Assembly: GCA_963580245.1 (NCBI GenBank)
Contig: CAUZJO010000206.1
Location: forward strand, 1 to 5,646
Reading direction: 5' to 3'
Source: CAUZJO01 sp963580245
Lineage (GTDB): Bacteria > Sumerlaeota > Sumerlaeia > MVZB01
Length of the DNA stretch: 5,646 bases
Shown here: one piece after another, positions 5,270-5,646 of the stretch
Position numbering within the stretch: position 1 is the stretch's first letter
How the letters are laid out: each line of letters begins with the position of its first letter
The notes under the pieces: generated by a model
The model's input: only the letters and a program-made list of their open reading frames with translations
What the model was told of the DNA's origin: nothing
Database searches by the model: none
Made by a program: the position numbers and the translations under genes

Positions 5270-5646
5270 GAGGCGACCGCGCATATCCGTGAAAGGAATG
5301 TATCACCATGCTTGAGCAGTTCAAGGGCCGGGCTGCCATGCCGTTAACAGCCCTAGACTCGACGCCCCAGCCCTGGAGACCTGGCTTTCACAGGCTGCCA
5401 GCGCGACCGGCTGGAGGCTGACGCTTCGTGAGTTTGTTAAGTTGACGGCCACCACCGCCTACTCGAAGTGCGCCTCCCCCCAATCATAGACCACGAACCG
5501 GCGAATTTAAGGTGGAATTTGTGGTTGCCTGTTGCGTGTTCTGAGCGGTCAACAAGCCGCCCCTGCTGATGCCGTTGCGTGGCGCGGCCCGTCCCCGAAG
5601 CGAAGCGACGGCATCTCGCTCGATCATGTCCGACCCCCTCCACCGA
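5270..5646. other. Right-edge stretch with conflicting short ORFs, possible decayed element
   Basis: No firm gene. On the plus strand an ATG at 5308 (AAAGGA 10 bases upstream) opens 37 codons, MLEQFKGRAAMPLTALDS..., to TGA 5419-5421. A second plus frame is open from 5316 to TAG 5487-5489 and reads LDAPALETWLSQAASATGW. The two frames give similar text near 5350-5370 (AMPLTALDS and PRLDAPALE), as if a small indel separated them. On the minus strand an ATG at 5627 with GGAGGGGG about 6 bases upstream opens 47 codons, MIERDAVASLRGRAAPRNGI..., to TGA 5484-5486, and the frame is open upstream to the window end. These cannot all be genes. I cannot name a family. Confidence 0.3.

Noticed and set aside
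1..5646. CRISPR arrays, tRNA or rRNA genes
   Set aside because: I saw no regularly spaced repeats, no tRNA cloverleaf signatures such as GGTTCGAATCC, and no rRNA-like conserved blocks on either strand.

Overview
The window is 5.6 kb of bacterial chromosome. It has a GC-rich, well-behaved core (about 1021-5096) between two accessory edges. No taxonomic marker gene is present. The genes use GC-rich third positions and mostly have strong GGAGG-type ribosome sites. A zinc-ribbon MscL, a 2,4-diaminopentanoate-dehydrogenase-like protein and paired YbjQ proteins would fit an environmental Gram-negative lineage such as Planctomycetota, but that placement is inference only.

Left edge (1-1020): this part is more AT-rich and looks like a disturbed accessory region. 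The first 67 bases hold the N-terminus of an IS5-type (DUF4096) transposase reading leftward. Directly upstream on the same strand is a small two-helix membrane protein resembling the SLATT/DUF4231 family, which is linked to predicted bacterial conflict systems. Its frame is broken by a TAA at 481-483, and its C-terminus runs into the insertion element. Beyond that are a low-coding stretch with a hairpin and small ORFs, a candidate leftward promoter, and a 59-codon coding-like remnant in frame behind the mscL stop.

Leftward core genes: mscL (1021-1533) encodes a mechanosensitive channel with a C-terminal zinc ribbon. Upstream of it is a 336-residue Rossmann-fold dehydrogenase (1598-2608) of the 2,4-diaminopentanoate dehydrogenase / DapB-N family. 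A good sigma70-type promoter lies just upstream of the dehydrogenase in the divergent intergenic region, and mscL may be co-transcribed 64 bases downstream.

Rightward core genes: a tight three-gene operon encodes a soluble YbjQ/DUF74 protein (2821-3228), a membrane-anchored YbjQ/DUF74 protein overlapping it by 8 bases (3221-3742), and a calcineurin-type metallophosphoesterase with an unassigned C-terminal region (3753-5096). A hairpin plus T-run at 5230-5265 probably ends the transcript. This operon is the best candidate in the window for an undescribed functional module.

Right edge (5270-5646): no firm gene is present. Short conflicting ORFs on both strands suggest a decayed or partial element cut by the window edge.
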